Shown piece by piece: positions 50,682-60,492 of a DNA stretch of 64,000 nucleotides. Within the stretch, counting starts at the first letter, position 1. Every line of letters begins with the position of its first letter. The position numbers and the translations under genes are program-made. This DNA is from Bacillota bacterium. GTDB taxonomy: Bacteria; Bacillota; Clostridia; Lachnospirales; Lachnospiraceae. The notes under the pieces are model-generated. The model was not told where the DNA came from, ran no database searches, and saw only the letters and a list, made by a program, of their open reading frames with translations. The DNA lies in assembly GCA_023395555.1 (NCBI GenBank), contig JAEWYQ010000026.1, positions 1-64,000 on the forward strand, written 5' to 3'.

Positions 50682-52145
50682 TCACCCCTTTCTTCTATGG
50701 TACCGGAATTCTGAATAAATCAAGGCGCCTGCTGCCAGCAGGAACACCAGAAGGATCCATATAAAATGATCCCGTACCCAGATATTCCGATAACCGTTGT
50801 ATGCCTGGGAGTAAAACTTTCTGTCATTGCCCAGGTTAAAATAATGCATGGCCGCTTTAAAATCATCCTTCATCAGATAGTACTTGCCCAGGTTCACATA
50901 GGCCACGTCGTAATTAGCGTTGAGGCGTATGGCCTCCTCTGCCAGCCGGGCTGCTTCCTCCCACTCCCCTGCATAATAATGCTTTGCCGCGCCCAGGGCT
51001 GCCTTGCCGAAATCCGTCATCTCATACACATAGGCACACCGCAGTGTTTTATCCGTTGCAATGAGCTTATCCCCGAACCAGGCAATGGCGGAGGGTGCCC
51101 GGAAATCTCCCTTCAGGTCTCCGGAAGAGGCAAAGATATTGATGAGATTGCCGTCAAAATCATACAGGAATATTCTGCCCTTGGACTGATCCAGCAAGGC
51201 ATACACGCCATAGTCATTAATGGCGATGTCCGTAAAGGCACTTGGGCCGGAATTCATATTAAAGGGCAGATCCCCCGTAACCGTCAGAGACCCCTCCTGG
51301 CGAAGAACATTCTCTCCCTTGGGGTTCAGGCGGAATACCATCTCCTGGGCGGCGCTGTCGATGGTGGTGGCATAGATAAAGCCTTGATCATCCACATCAA
51401 TATTGTTAAAGGAGGGCGCATAGGTCTTCGCCATCTTGGATTTCTGTGTATCGCTGGAGAGGGTTTTCCAGAAATAATCCCAGAAGTTCACCACCGGTTT
51501 ATTCACACCGAAATATCTGGAGAAGCTTCCCGACTCGTTCAGCTCCACGATCCCCTCAAAGCCTGACTGAACGACAAAATAAATCTTATTGGCCTGATCC
51601 ACCACGATCTTAGAAGGATTAAACTGGGTAGAGCCGATCATGTTATCCGGTCTTTCGATCATGCGCTTTAAATAATATCCCGTCCCGTCCAAAACAATGA
51701 TCCGGCTGGCCCCCGTATCGGCAATATAGATCTCATCCATGGGCTCATGATACCAGACCCCCTCCGGATTGGTTAGAATCAGCTGGTTGCCTGTGTCCGG
51801 ATCCGTCACAATCTTCTTGTCGGCATTGCGGATCAGCTTTACGGAGGTGATCAGATTAAAATCCGCATCCAGAACCTCCAGCCTGGATTCCACCGTATCG
51901 ATGAGGAAGACCCGGTCCTTTCCGGCACATACATCATTGAAGCCCTGTACCGTAACATCCAGTGACTTTTCATTAATGGTGCGGGTAAGCTCAAAGGCGG
52001 GAACACTCTTAACGGCCATCCCCCAGAAATCATAAGTATAAGTATCATCTATACTGCCCGCGGCAAGTGCCGGTGCCCCATGTAAGAAGACAAGGGTAAA
52101 GGATAGTACAAAAATGATAATTTTCGCTTTTTGTCTCATAATCAC
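50682..52145 (-). CDS. NHL-propeller/TPR protein with signal peptide and C-terminal anchor
   Basis: 487 aa. Signal peptide (about 1-28, ending APALAAG), a beta-propeller of NHL-type strands (about 60-385; repeats such as IYIADTGASRIIVLD, GFIYATTIDSAAQ, YGVYALLDQSKGRIFLYDFDGN), two TPR-like helices pairs (about 390-450), and a C-terminal membrane helix (WILLVFLLAAGALIY) with a short basic tail. Thus the propeller faces outside. NHL propellers bind proteins, nucleic acids or sugars. The gene starts 4 nt before the end of the upstream permease and belongs to the same operon. Confidence 0.85.
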   Translation of the reverse strand: MIMRQKAKIIIFVLSFTLVFLHGAPALAAGSIDDTYTYDFWGMAVKSVPAFELTRTINEKSLDVTVQGFNDVCAGKDRVFLIDTVESRLEVLDADFNLITSVKLIRNADKKIVTDPDTGNQLILTNPEGVWYHEPMDEIYIADTGASRIIVLDGTGYYLKRMIERPDNMIGSTQFNPSKIVVDQANKIYFVVQSGFEGIVELNESGSFSRYFGVNKPVVNFWDYFWKTLSSDTQKSKMAKTYAPSFNNIDVDDQGFIYATTIDSAAQEMVFRLNPKGENVLRQEGSLTVTGDLPFNMNSGPSAFTDIAINDYGVYALLDQSKGRIFLYDFDGNLINIFASSGDLKGDFRAPSAIAWFGDKLIATDKTLRCAYVYEMTDFGKAALGAAKHYYAGEWEEAARLAEEAIRLNANYDVAYVNLGKYYLMKDDFKAAMHYFNLGNDRKFYSQAYNGYRNIWVRDHFIWILLVFLLAAGALIYSEFRYHRRKG

Positions 52146-52149
52146 TCTC

Positions 52150-53040
52150 CTATCCTTTTAAGCCTGAGGTTGCCATGGTTTCAATTACATTACTCTGGGA
52201 TATTACGAACACAATAATGGGCACCGCCATCATAATCAGCGAGACAGCCGATGCCGTACCGGTTCTGGCAATACCGCCTGCAATGATCTGGGACAGCATA
52301 TAGCTTACGGGCTTTAATGTCTCCGTATAGATGAAGTTTCCTCCGGTGTTCCCCCAGAGGGACTGGAAGGAGAGGATAATCAGAGTCATCCAGGCCGGCT
52401 TTGACAGGGGCATGATAATCTTGAAGAAGATGCCTGCCTCCTTATAGCCGTCGATTTTAGCGGACTCAATAAGCTCTGTGGGAACCTGCACGATGAAATT
52501 CTGCATCAGATAGAGCCCGAAGGTGCCTCCGATGACCGGCAGCACCACCGCCCAGTAGGTATTCACCAGGTGAAGCTTCGTCATAATAATATAGTTGGGA
52601 ATGGCCGTTACGGTCCCGTTGAACATCAGGGAATATACGATGGTGCTGGACATCAGCTTCGAACCGGGAAACTTATACTTTGCCAGGGGAAAGGCGGCCA
52701 TGGAGCCCAGCAGTACGGAACCGCTGGTTCCCAGAAACGTAATAATTACCGTGTTAAATATATATCTGGAAAAGATGGTATTGGAGGTGGTAATAATGAC
52801 CCCCAGATCAAAAAAGTTGTTCAAGGTAGGGTTTTGCACAAACAGCCGGGGAGGGAACAGGAATATCTCACTGATGGGCTTAAAGGCTGCATTCACGATA
52901 AATAGCAGCGGCCATACACTGACAAATCCGATTCCGCTCAGCACAAGCACAAGAATAATATCCATGGCAAGGCTTCTGTTCTTCCTCCGGAACTTAAACA
53001 GTCTCCACCTTTTTCTTAAATACGAAATAAGCTTTTTCAT
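52150..53040 (-). CDS. Carbohydrate ABC transporter permease (MalG type), second set
   Basis: 296 aa, six membrane segments, EAA loop ELIESAKIDGYKEAGIFFKI. It is encoded 11 nt after its MalF-type partner. This second permease pair is closest to the giant binding protein gene at 54.0-56.9 kb and probably works with it. Confidence 0.92.
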   Translation of the reverse strand: MKKLISYLRKRWRLFKFRRKNRSLAMDIILVLVLSGIGFVSVWPLLFIVNAAFKPISEIFLFPPRLFVQNPTLNNFFDLGVIITTSNTIFSRYIFNTVIITFLGTSGSVLLGSMAAFPLAKYKFPGSKLMSSTIVYSLMFNGTVTAIPNYIIMTKLHLVNTYWAVVLPVIGGTFGLYLMQNFIVQVPTELIESAKIDGYKEAGIFFKIIMPLSKPAWMTLIILSFQSLWGNTGGNFIYTETLKPVSYMLSQIIAGGIARTGTASAVSLIMMAVPIIVFVISQSNVIETMATSGLKG

Positions 53041-53051
53041 ATGACTCCCCC

Positions 53052-53993
53052 CTATGCCGCAACCTTTCTTAACAGCTTCTGGACAATAATATTAATAAAC
53101 AGCATCATAAAGAATAATATCGTTGCAATGGCACAGGCATAGCCCATCTCATACCGCAGGTTTCCATAATCATGGAGATGGGTGAGAATGGTATGTCCCG
53201 CATACTCTACCGACGGAAAGCCCACCAGATCGATGGAAATCCCCGACACCGACAGGGAGCCGGTGATCTGCATCACGGCACCGAACATGAGCTGGGACTT
53301 CATCTGCGGAAGCGTGATAAACCAAAGCTCCTGCCAGCGGTTCCTCACCCCGTCCACCGATCCGGCCTCATACAGAGTCTTATCCACATTCTGAAAGCCT
53401 GCGATAAAGGCCAGGAAGCTCACACCGATACTGAGCCATAGCTGTACGATGATCAGAATGGGCATGATATACTCCTTCGTATCAAACCAGAGCCGGGCAG
53501 ATTGCAGAAGTCCCAGCTTCATCAGTATGGCATTGGCATAGCCGTAGGCATCGGAGGAAAAGATCAGCTTCCATATCATATAAGCTCCGCCGGATATGGA
53601 GGGCGCATAGAATACCAGTGTCATCACCGCCCGGACCTTCGGGGGCAGCTCATTGATCACCCAAGCCAGCAGGAAGCACAGCAGATAGCTGATGGGGCCG
53701 GTAACGATAGCAAACAGCATGGTGTTTTTAATAGCGGTGAGAAATACCGAATCAAAGGCCACCAGATTGATGTAATTATCCAGTCCCACAAACCTGGGGA
53801 ATTCAAACAGGTTAAAGGAGGTAAAGCTCAGCACGATGGAGGTGACCACCGGAATAAATGTAAATACGACAAATAAAATAAAAAACGGCAGGATCAGCAG
53901 ATATTTTTCCTTATGCAGCCTCCAGGTCTCCCGGAGCGGCACTCTGACGGCCTTTCTTTCTGCCGGCGATGATGTAACTGTTTCTTTTCCCAT
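53052..53993 (-). CDS. Sugar ABC transporter permease (MalF type), second set
   Basis: 313 aa, six membrane segments and an EAA loop TLYEAGSVDGVRNRWQELWF. The N-terminal 25 residues are cytoplasmic and basic. Good GGAGG ribosome site. Encoded between the giant binding protein and the MalG-type partner. Confidence 0.92.
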   Translation of the reverse strand: MGKETVTSSPAERKAVRVPLRETWRLHKEKYLLILPFFILFVVFTFIPVVTSIVLSFTSFNLFEFPRFVGLDNYINLVAFDSVFLTAIKNTMLFAIVTGPISYLLCFLLAWVINELPPKVRAVMTLVFYAPSISGGAYMIWKLIFSSDAYGYANAILMKLGLLQSARLWFDTKEYIMPILIIVQLWLSIGVSFLAFIAGFQNVDKTLYEAGSVDGVRNRWQELWFITLPQMKSQLMFGAVMQITGSLSVSGISIDLVGFPSVEYAGHTILTHLHDYGNLRYEMGYACAIATILFFMMLFINIIVQKLLRKVAA

Positions 53994-54005
53994 GATCCCA
54001 CCTCC

Positions 54006-56906
54006 TTATTGTACAGTGCTCAGGCCAAATTCTTTTCGTTTTTTGGTCAGCTCCAAATTAATCTCTTTGATTTTTAAATACAGGGTCTCTCTGGCATTGG
54101 CTCCGCTGGCAACAACAGCCTTGAAGGTATAGTCGATCATACGCGAGGTCATGTAGTGGCCCGGAAGAGGCGGCAGCCCCCTGGTATTCTCAAACTGCTC
54201 CAGAAGTGTCTCCGCATCCGCCGTCGACCAGGGCAGCTTCACCAGCACATCACGGTTCGCCGTGGGATATCTGGCGGAGGCACCAAGGATCGCTTCTATG
54301 GAGGTGGCAAATTCTGTCTGTACCTCTGTGCTCATCCACCATCTCATAAAGGTCCAGGCATCCTCCATAACTCCTTTTTCCTGTGCCGTCTGCAGCATTA
54401 CACACTGGGTCGTCGTACAGGCCACAGTATTATCCACGGTGCCGTCCGGACGAAGCACACCCGGAATCGGGCTGAAGGACCACAGGCCCTTGATCTCCGG
54501 AGCCAGCAGTTCAAACTTATTATACTCGGTGTAATCCGCGATCCCGATGGGCACTTCTCCGGTCCGGAACCGGTTGGCGAAGTCAACCGTTACCGGTAAC
54601 TTGTATGCGGTGAAGAAATCCGTCAGCTCTTTGAAGGCTTCCATGGCGCTCTCACCGGCAAGGCCGCTTTCTATTCCATAATCCTTACCCTTCCCAAGGT
54701 ACACATCCCCGCCCCTCTGAAATATCATGGAGGACAGAGGCGCTACCGTAGGGATATAGGCTTCGTAATTATGCATACTGAGAACCGGGATAATCTCTTT
54801 AAAATCCTCCCAGGTCCTGGGCGGCTGTAAGCCAAGGGCATCAAAGATATCCTTCCGGTAGAACAGCATACCGAACATCTGGGTCTCCGGCAGTCCATAT
54901 ATCCCATCCTGATAGGTCACGCCTTCTATGGCGCTGTCAAAGTACTTGGCCCTTTCTTCTTCAAAGCCCTCCAGGGAAGACAGATCCACCAGGGCATTAC
55001 GCATGGCAAAGTCCATCAATTTCGTCTGGTCTATGCTCAGCACCACATCCGGCCCTATCCCTGCCAGGGTGGAGGGTATTACCACATCCAGGGGAACCAG
55101 CTCCAGATTGACTCCGATATTGTATTCCGGGGTAAAGCTCTCGTCGATCATCGCCCGGAGCACCTGGGCCTGATCCCGTCCCGTCGGAATCCATACCTTG
55201 ATGGAATCACGCTTTACCTGATCCTCCGTATATACCTTGGTGTTATCCACGAAGAAGGTAGCAAAGAAGCGGATCGTATCATTATACAGCTGCTTGAAAA
55301 AGCTGGCCTGAGCCTCGGCAGGCTCCTTATCGCCGCCCAGCAGGGTAATGCTGTCAATCTCCAGGGGCATCTCACCGATCTGGATCAACCAGGTGGCAAG
55401 AGAGGTAATATTGGACTTAAAGGTGGATAGTTCACCGGACAGAGCCGCACTTTCCGGCTCCTCTTCCAGCCTCTTCAATTGAATCAGCATCTTCTCCACC
55501 AGATTGGCATTCTCGCCCTTTTCGCCGGTAATCACCAGCAGCTCGTCAAATACGGAAGCCAGGCGCTCTTGTTCTGTCCGTACTGTTTTAACAAAATCAG
55601 GTATCTTCTTAACAATCTCATAATCGATGTACTTGTCGGGAGCCGTTCCGGTGATTTGGACGATTCTCCGGTACAGGTCATTGAGATTATATAGGCTCTC
55701 GTTGATCTGGGTATAAGTCTCGCCGAATTCCCCCAGCACAACCTCCATGCTGATAATGTTCTCGCCCTTACGAAGGGGGAACAGATAAGCTCCCTCCTGA
55801 GTGCCGTCGCCCAGTATATAGTTGGTCATCCCCGTACTGTAATCAAAACGCAGGGACTGTGCCTCAAGGAAAGGCACTTCGCCGTTAATTCGGAGCCTCC
55901 GGTAAGAGGTCACTCCCCGCTTTACATTCTGGCTTGCCTTCACCGACAGTTTATACAACCCGTCCTGCGGCACCCGGATCTTCCATTGGATACTGTCTCC
56001 CGGACTCTTCCAGCTATCTCCGCCAATGGTGTTATAAACCACCTGGTAGGGGTGATAGGGCTGCAGGTTTGGATCCGTTACATTATTTTTTGTTGTTATG
56101 GCAGAAGAGGACCTTATGATTTCAAGGGTATTTCCATCCGCACGTTCTGCCTGGCATACAATACTTTCCCCGTCATATACGCTGTACCGGTTCCTGAGGG
56201 AGTCCGCTACTTCGCTGTAGGACGGTATTTCCGGCATGCTTTTTAAAGTAATCCCGGTAATCTTCATGGGTTCCTTAACGGATATCAGCGTCAGACTATG
56301 CTCTCCGCCGGAAAAATAGAATTTATAAGGCTGTGCGCTTCTTCTTTGGGAATCCTCAATATAAACCGTCTGTTCCTGGAATAGTTCCAGAGCTTTCGGC
56401 CTTACTTCATTCTTATTCTTAACCTCCGGCACCGAATTGGAATCGGTAAACATCCGGTTAAAGACAAGCTGCCTCAATCCGCTGTGGCTGCTCTCCCCAT
56501 CAATGTGAAGAATGCGCTTTATCTGGGATTTGGTCCCCTCCAGAGGAAGGTAACTCAGTTCTATATTATAAAAACCTGCTTCTTCCACATAAAAGTTCCA
56601 GGTAATACTGCCGCGTTCCTGTGTTATCACACCCTGGTCATCCCGGCTGGCATCCATCCCGTCCGCAGCGGTATAATTCTCCAGATCCACCGGTACCTGT
56701 GAGGAAGACATAGTGCCGTCATAGCCTTGGGCGTCCAGATATTCCTGATAGGAGCTCTCGTAGAATTCCTCTGTCGAAGCATCTGCCTTTACCTTTAGGG
56801 AATCCTCCGCTCTGGTCACCAGGTACGCCGCAATAGCCCCCAATACAAGAACCGCCGGTATTACATATTTTATTAAGGCAGGGTTTATTTTTCTTTTCTT
56901 TTTCAT
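54006..56906 (-). CDS. Giant membrane-anchored ABC sugar-binding protein
   Basis: 966 aa, more than twice the usual length of a sugar-binding protein. Order: basic N-terminus and one membrane helix (YVIPAVLVLGAIAAYLV, about 14-30); two beta-sandwich regions likely to be carbohydrate-binding modules (about 75-230, 235-395); a helical spacer (about 400-540); and a type 1 binding-protein lobe (about 565-930; VWIPTGRDQAQVLRAMIDES, GIYGLPETQMFGMLFYRKDIF). No lipobox, so it is held by the helix rather than a lipid. It would catch polymer fragments with its own CBM-like arms and pass them to the adjacent permeases. Confidence 0.87.
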   Translation of the reverse strand: MKKKRKINPALIKYVIPAVLVLGAIAAYLVTRAEDSLKVKADASTEEFYESSYQEYLDAQGYDGTMSSSQVPVDLENYTAADGMDASRDDQGVITQERGSITWNFYVEEAGFYNIELSYLPLEGTKSQIKRILHIDGESSHSGLRQLVFNRMFTDSNSVPEVKNKNEVRPKALELFQEQTVYIEDSQRRSAQPYKFYFSGGEHSLTLISVKEPMKITGITLKSMPEIPSYSEVADSLRNRYSVYDGESIVCQAERADGNTLEIIRSSSAITTKNNVTDPNLQPYHPYQVVYNTIGGDSWKSPGDSIQWKIRVPQDGLYKLSVKASQNVKRGVTSYRRLRINGEVPFLEAQSLRFDYSTGMTNYILGDGTQEGAYLFPLRKGENIISMEVVLGEFGETYTQINESLYNLNDLYRRIVQITGTAPDKYIDYEIVKKIPDFVKTVRTEQERLASVFDELLVITGEKGENANLVEKMLIQLKRLEEEPESAALSGELSTFKSNITSLATWLIQIGEMPLEIDSITLLGGDKEPAEAQASFFKQLYNDTIRFFATFFVDNTKVYTEDQVKRDSIKVWIPTGRDQAQVLRAMIDESFTPEYNIGVNLELVPLDVVIPSTLAGIGPDVVLSIDQTKLMDFAMRNALVDLSSLEGFEEERAKYFDSAIEGVTYQDGIYGLPETQMFGMLFYRKDIFDALGLQPPRTWEDFKEIIPVLSMHNYEAYIPTVAPLSSMIFQRGGDVYLGKGKDYGIESGLAGESAMEAFKELTDFFTAYKLPVTVDFANRFRTGEVPIGIADYTEYNKFELLAPEIKGLWSFSPIPGVLRPDGTVDNTVACTTTQCVMLQTAQEKGVMEDAWTFMRWWMSTEVQTEFATSIEAILGASARYPTANRDVLVKLPWSTADAETLLEQFENTRGLPPLPGHYMTSRMIDYTFKAVVASGANARETLYLKIKEINLELTKKRKEFGLSTVQ

Positions 56907-56924
56907 TCAGCATACCCCTCTATA

Positions 56925-56960
56925 CAATAGGATAGGGAAGCAGACTTCCCTATCCTATTG
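56925..56960. promoter_or_regulatory. 16-bp perfect hairpin between two binding-protein genes
   Basis: CAATAGGATAGGGAAG (56925-56940), loop CAGA, then the exact complement (56945-56960). No T run follows on the minus strand, so it is more likely an mRNA-stabilising or partial read-through hairpin than a full terminator. Such stems are common after abundant binding-protein genes and would raise the level of the upstream lipoprotein over the rest of the operon. Confidence 0.7.
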
Positions 56961-57001
56961 TCATTCTGTTATTTGGTCCAAATGGATTTTGATAGAGGTA
57001 A

Positions 57002-59086
57002 TTATTCTTTTACTACTTGCACTATAATGGTTTCTGCCGCTGTATTGCCTGCATAATCGGTAACGGTTAATGCAACATTATATTCCCCTGCGGTGGTAGT
57101 ATCCAGTTCGGACAGATCTGCGCTTACCGTTCCCTTGATGTCAAGGCCGTCCTTATCGGCTGCTGTCTCCACAAAGTCATCCTTCCAGTTAATCTGCGCG
57201 GTATCTTCATTCAGCTTAATGGTTCTGTAAGCATCCGCCGCCTTTACCACCAGGGTCGGAGGTGTTGTGTTATTACCGTCATAGATGACAACCGACTTGC
57301 TGTCCGTACCCTCGTTGCCGGCTGCATCCTGAATCGTGTAGTGCAGCTTGCCGTCATATTTGCCGACGGTATTAAAATCAATCTCGCTATAGTCAACAAC
57401 CGCATTGGCCATATCCAGTTCACCATCCAGATTGTCGGCAGCCGTATTGTACTGCTTCCAATCAATGGCAGCGGGATCGGTACCTGCTGCAAATTCAAGC
57501 TTCGGACCTTCTACCGTAGTAAATTTGGGTTTAACATTATCGATGATTTCGGCACTGCTTAAAACTCCGGAATAATTGCTCATCAGGTCATTAATCTCAT
57601 TCATCCTGGCCTCTGCCTGAACAGCATATTTGGGAGAGCCGTTCACTCCATACAGGGAATAGCCAAGAATGTCATGGCTCCACAGGTCATAGATACCGGC
57701 CATCTTGCCGTAGTCGTTCACCGGAATATTCTTATCCTCACTGAGATACTGGAAGGCCTTGAAGATATTAGCGCCGTATTCCTCGTTAGTGATATCCAGG
57801 TTCAGACGTACTGCCGCATTTCTGATGGACGCATCCGACTTGATATAATCCATGGCCTTGTCGGAATTAGCCATTTTCTTATGATAAGAGGAGGTGTACT
57901 CCTTGAATACCTTGATGGCCAGCTCTGCCTTCTCCTTGGAAACGCCCTTGGGGATTGCATAGCAGTCTGTTGCATCATTCAGCTGACGGTAGCTGGGATC
58001 GTCCGCCGCAACACCGTCCGGTCTGGGGAAGGGAACATAACCCATAGCATCACCGCGGTCCGCAAACTGTCCAACCATGTCTCCGGCCAGCCACTGAGGC
58101 AGGTTAACGAATGCGGAATGACCCCACTGGAATCTCCAGGTATCCATCAGACCCACTACATCCGCATTGCCGTTATATTGATTTTCGCTGAACATCAGGC
58201 CCTTCTGAATAAGACTGTCAATGAAGGAAACCGCCACCTTAGCCTGCTCCGTATTCATACCGAGACCGCTGTCCCCGTATACCTCACCGCCGTTAGCATA
58301 GATCGCATAAAGAGCGGCTGAACGGTAATCCGTCTGATATGCACGGTATCCGTCCCATTCCTGCTTGAAATGATCGTTGATCTTCTGCAGATAATCTTCA
58401 AATACGCTCCAGGTCCAGTTGCCTTCTGCAAAATAATCGGCAGGATATTTGGTCTTACCATCCACCTTCAGAGCTTCTACCTTTTTGATCATCCCGATGT
58501 TATAGCACAGGAGCTCATTTCCTCCGAATCTCATGACATTGTTAAGGAAATAGTTATGTCCGTATACCTTGCCCCAGTACATCCAGGAATCATCCGGATC
58601 AGAGAACAGATCCGCATATTCATCAATGGGCTGCAGAACGTTCTGAGCCAGGATCTGTCCCTGGGAACCGTTGGTAACTCTTACGATATCCGCAATGGGA
58701 TCACCCGCAAGGACGGACTGCAGAATGCACTCGGTCAGATCGGTGGGATACTGAACGAATTCAATCTTGGCATTTAATTTCTCCAGCACCTGCTGCTCCG
58801 CATACCTTCTCGCATTCAGTTCCTCTTCACCCAGTGAAGATTCCCCGGTTACAGGATCCACAAAATTGGTGTCCATCTCACGGCTCCAGTTATGTCCCCA
58901 TTTAATAACCACCGGTTCTCCCGAAGGAACCTCGGCATCGGACGAACCGCCGTCATCCGCGGCAGCATTGGTAGGGGCCGCCGTCGGTGTCGTGTTGTCA
59001 TTGTCCGAACCGTTGCTTGCTTTGCAGCCGGTCAATACAATTATGAGACATAACAACAGACTTAAAACTTTACTTCTTTTCTTCAT
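57002..59086 (-). CDS. Lipoprotein ABC sugar-binding protein with Ig-like tail
   Basis: 694 aa. Signal peptide with lipobox LTGC (Cys21), a Thr/Ala/Asp-rich linker, a type 1 sugar-binding fold (about 60-500), then two Ig-like or cadherin-like modules (about 525-610 and 615-694; DYAGNT and DAAGNEGT turns). Ordinary binding proteins are 400-450 residues; the tail is extra and may reach the cell wall or bind glycan. First gene of the long minus-strand operon. Divergent from an AraC gene across 517 nt. Confidence 0.9.
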   Translation of the reverse strand: MKKRSKVLSLLLCLIIVLTGCKASNGSDNDNTTPTAAPTNAAADDGGSSDAEVPSGEPVVIKWGHNWSREMDTNFVDPVTGESSLGEEELNARRYAEQQVLEKLNAKIEFVQYPTDLTECILQSVLAGDPIADIVRVTNGSQGQILAQNVLQPIDEYADLFSDPDDSWMYWGKVYGHNYFLNNVMRFGGNELLCYNIGMIKKVEALKVDGKTKYPADYFAEGNWTWSVFEDYLQKINDHFKQEWDGYRAYQTDYRSAALYAIYANGGEVYGDSGLGMNTEQAKVAVSFIDSLIQKGLMFSENQYNGNADVVGLMDTWRFQWGHSAFVNLPQWLAGDMVGQFADRGDAMGYVPFPRPDGVAADDPSYRQLNDATDCYAIPKGVSKEKAELAIKVFKEYTSSYHKKMANSDKAMDYIKSDASIRNAAVRLNLDITNEEYGANIFKAFQYLSEDKNIPVNDYGKMAGIYDLWSHDILGYSLYGVNGSPKYAVQAEARMNEINDLMSNYSGVLSSAEIIDNVKPKFTTVEGPKLEFAAGTDPAAIDWKQYNTAADNLDGELDMANAVVDYSEIDFNTVGKYDGKLHYTIQDAAGNEGTDSKSVVIYDGNNTTPPTLVVKAADAYRTIKLNEDTAQINWKDDFVETAADKDGLDIKGTVSADLSELDTTTAGEYNVALTVTDYAGNTAAETIIVQVVKE

Positions 59087-59488
59087 AATGATCCTCCCTT
59101 AAAATTTTTTACATAAAGAAAATTAAAACATCTCTTTCTTCATTTCTCATTAAATGGGCTGCCATACCAACTTTATCGAAATATGGCATATTACTATATT
59201 GCACAAACAGCGCAGATTCACCCATCCAAAGAATTTCCTATCTTTTAAGCAGAATAAAATCCTTTGGTTATTTCATTTTTCTCTTTTCAACTCATTTGGA
59301 CGTCTTTTGACACATAGGATAAGATATAATTTAGCCAGAATAAGCCAATTCCAAAAAGATAAAAATAGGTATTTTGCACATATAATTTATACAATAAGCA
59401 TTTTTAACCAACTAGCATCTACATTTGATATTGTTTATTGTACATTTTGAAGTATATCGTGTTGAGCCCCAATAGTAAATAGAAATTT

Positions 59489-59518
59489 GCTAGATTTATA
59501 TGGAATAATGCTAGATTT
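59489..59518. promoter_or_regulatory. Direct repeat GCTAGATTT x2, candidate AraC operator
   Basis: GCTAGATTT occurs at 59489-59497 and 59510-59518; start-to-start distance is 21 bp, two helical turns. AraC regulators bind direct repeats with this spacing. The second copy ends 24 nt before the -35 box of the AraC gene. Confidence 0.5.
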
Positions 59519-59542
59519 CTGCCGCCAACATTGGATTTCTTC

Positions 59543-59570
59543 TTGTAATAACAGACAGATCGGATATAAT
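59543..59570 (+). promoter_or_regulatory. Promoter of the AraC gene at 59604
   Basis: TTGTAA (59543-59548) and TATAAT (59565-59570) with a 16-nt spacer; the start codon is 33 nt downstream after an AGGAG site. Confidence 0.6.
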
Positions 59571-59603
59571 GAAATTGTAGAAGGAAGATAGGAGTGTGAA
59601 CTT

Positions 59604-60473
59604 ATGGATAAACACATTGCTGATAATCTGCAGCATACCGACCTATACGTATACCAATGCGGGTCAGAGCCCTGCCCCAACGGTCATGCCTACGGCCCTG
59701 CTGTCAGGGACCATTACTTAATCCATTACATCCATAGCGGAAAAGGAATTTTTAAGATCGGCAATCAAATCTACAATCTAAAAGCAGGCTCCGGCTTTCT
59801 CATATGCCCGGATATTATCACCTATTATAAAGCGGATGATGAGGATCCCTGGCATTACTCTTGGATCGGATTTCATGGAATTAAGGCAGAATCCTATCTT
59901 AAGGATGCGAATCTCGCCCTGGATAATCCCATATTCCATTATGAAGAGGATGATTTTATTGAGACATGCTTCTCAGAGATGAATAATGCATATTATCTGA
60001 AACGAGGCGGGGAGGTTCAGAGACTGGCTTATCTTTATCTCTTTCTGAACAAGCTGATTCAATTGAATCCGGAGGGCTTATATTATGACTCCGCCGACAG
60101 CCGCAGAGATGCCTATATCACCCAGGCCCTGCAATTTATTGAAATGAATTACTCCAGAAAGATTACCATCGATTCTATCTCCAGACATGTGGGATTAAAC
60201 AGAAGCTATTTCAATTCCATCTTCAAAAATGCTATGAATATTACACTCCAGGAATATCTCATTGAATTCCGGATACGAAAGGCCTGCGAGCTTTTACCCA
60301 ACCCCAATCTCACCATCGGGAATATCTCCCGCTCCGTGGGATACAACGACCCCCTCCTCTTCTCTAAAATATTCAAGCAGGTAAAGGGCTCGACACCCAG
60401 CGATTACCGGAATATCCTGCAGGAGAGCTTTCGGGCAAAATATGCAGATCTTATGGTAAGTACCAGCGAATAA
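59604..60473 (+). CDS. AraC-family regulator of the glycan operon
   Basis: 289 aa. The N-terminal cupin-like arm has DHYLIHYIHSGKGIFKIG (about 36-53) and LICPDIITYYKADDEDPWHYSWIGF, common in AraC regulators of glycan operons. C-terminal AraC domain (about 185-280): ITIDSISRHVGLNRSYFNSIFK and VGYNDPLLFSKIFKQ. Divergent from the lipoprotein gene, so the probable sugar-responsive activator of the long operon. Its own gene is closed by an elaborate hairpin. Confidence 0.9.
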   Translation: MDKHIADNLQHTDLYVYQCGSEPCPNGHAYGPAVRDHYLIHYIHSGKGIFKIGNQIYNLKAGSGFLICPDIITYYKADDEDPWHYSWIGFHGIKAESYLKDANLALDNPIFHYEEDDFIETCFSEMNNAYYLKRGGEVQRLAYLYLFLNKLIQLNPEGLYYDSADSRRDAYITQALQFIEMNYSRKITIDSISRHVGLNRSYFNSIFKNAMNITLQEYLIEFRIRKACELLPNPNLTIGNISRSVGYNDPLLFSKIFKQVKGSTPSDYRNILQESFRAKYADLMVSTSE

Positions 60474-60492
60474 AGGGTTAAAGCGCAGCTAT

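Larger units (their letters stand above)
59087..59603. other. 517-nt divergent regulatory gap
   Basis: A+T-rich sequence without an intact gene, between the start of the glycan operon (minus) and the AraC gene (plus). It contains an AraC promoter, a direct repeat likely to bind an AraC protein, and an AGGGAGG ribosome site for the lipoprotein gene (about 59093). I could not find a convincing consensus promoter for the operon itself, which fits an activator-dependent promoter. Confidence 0.55.
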
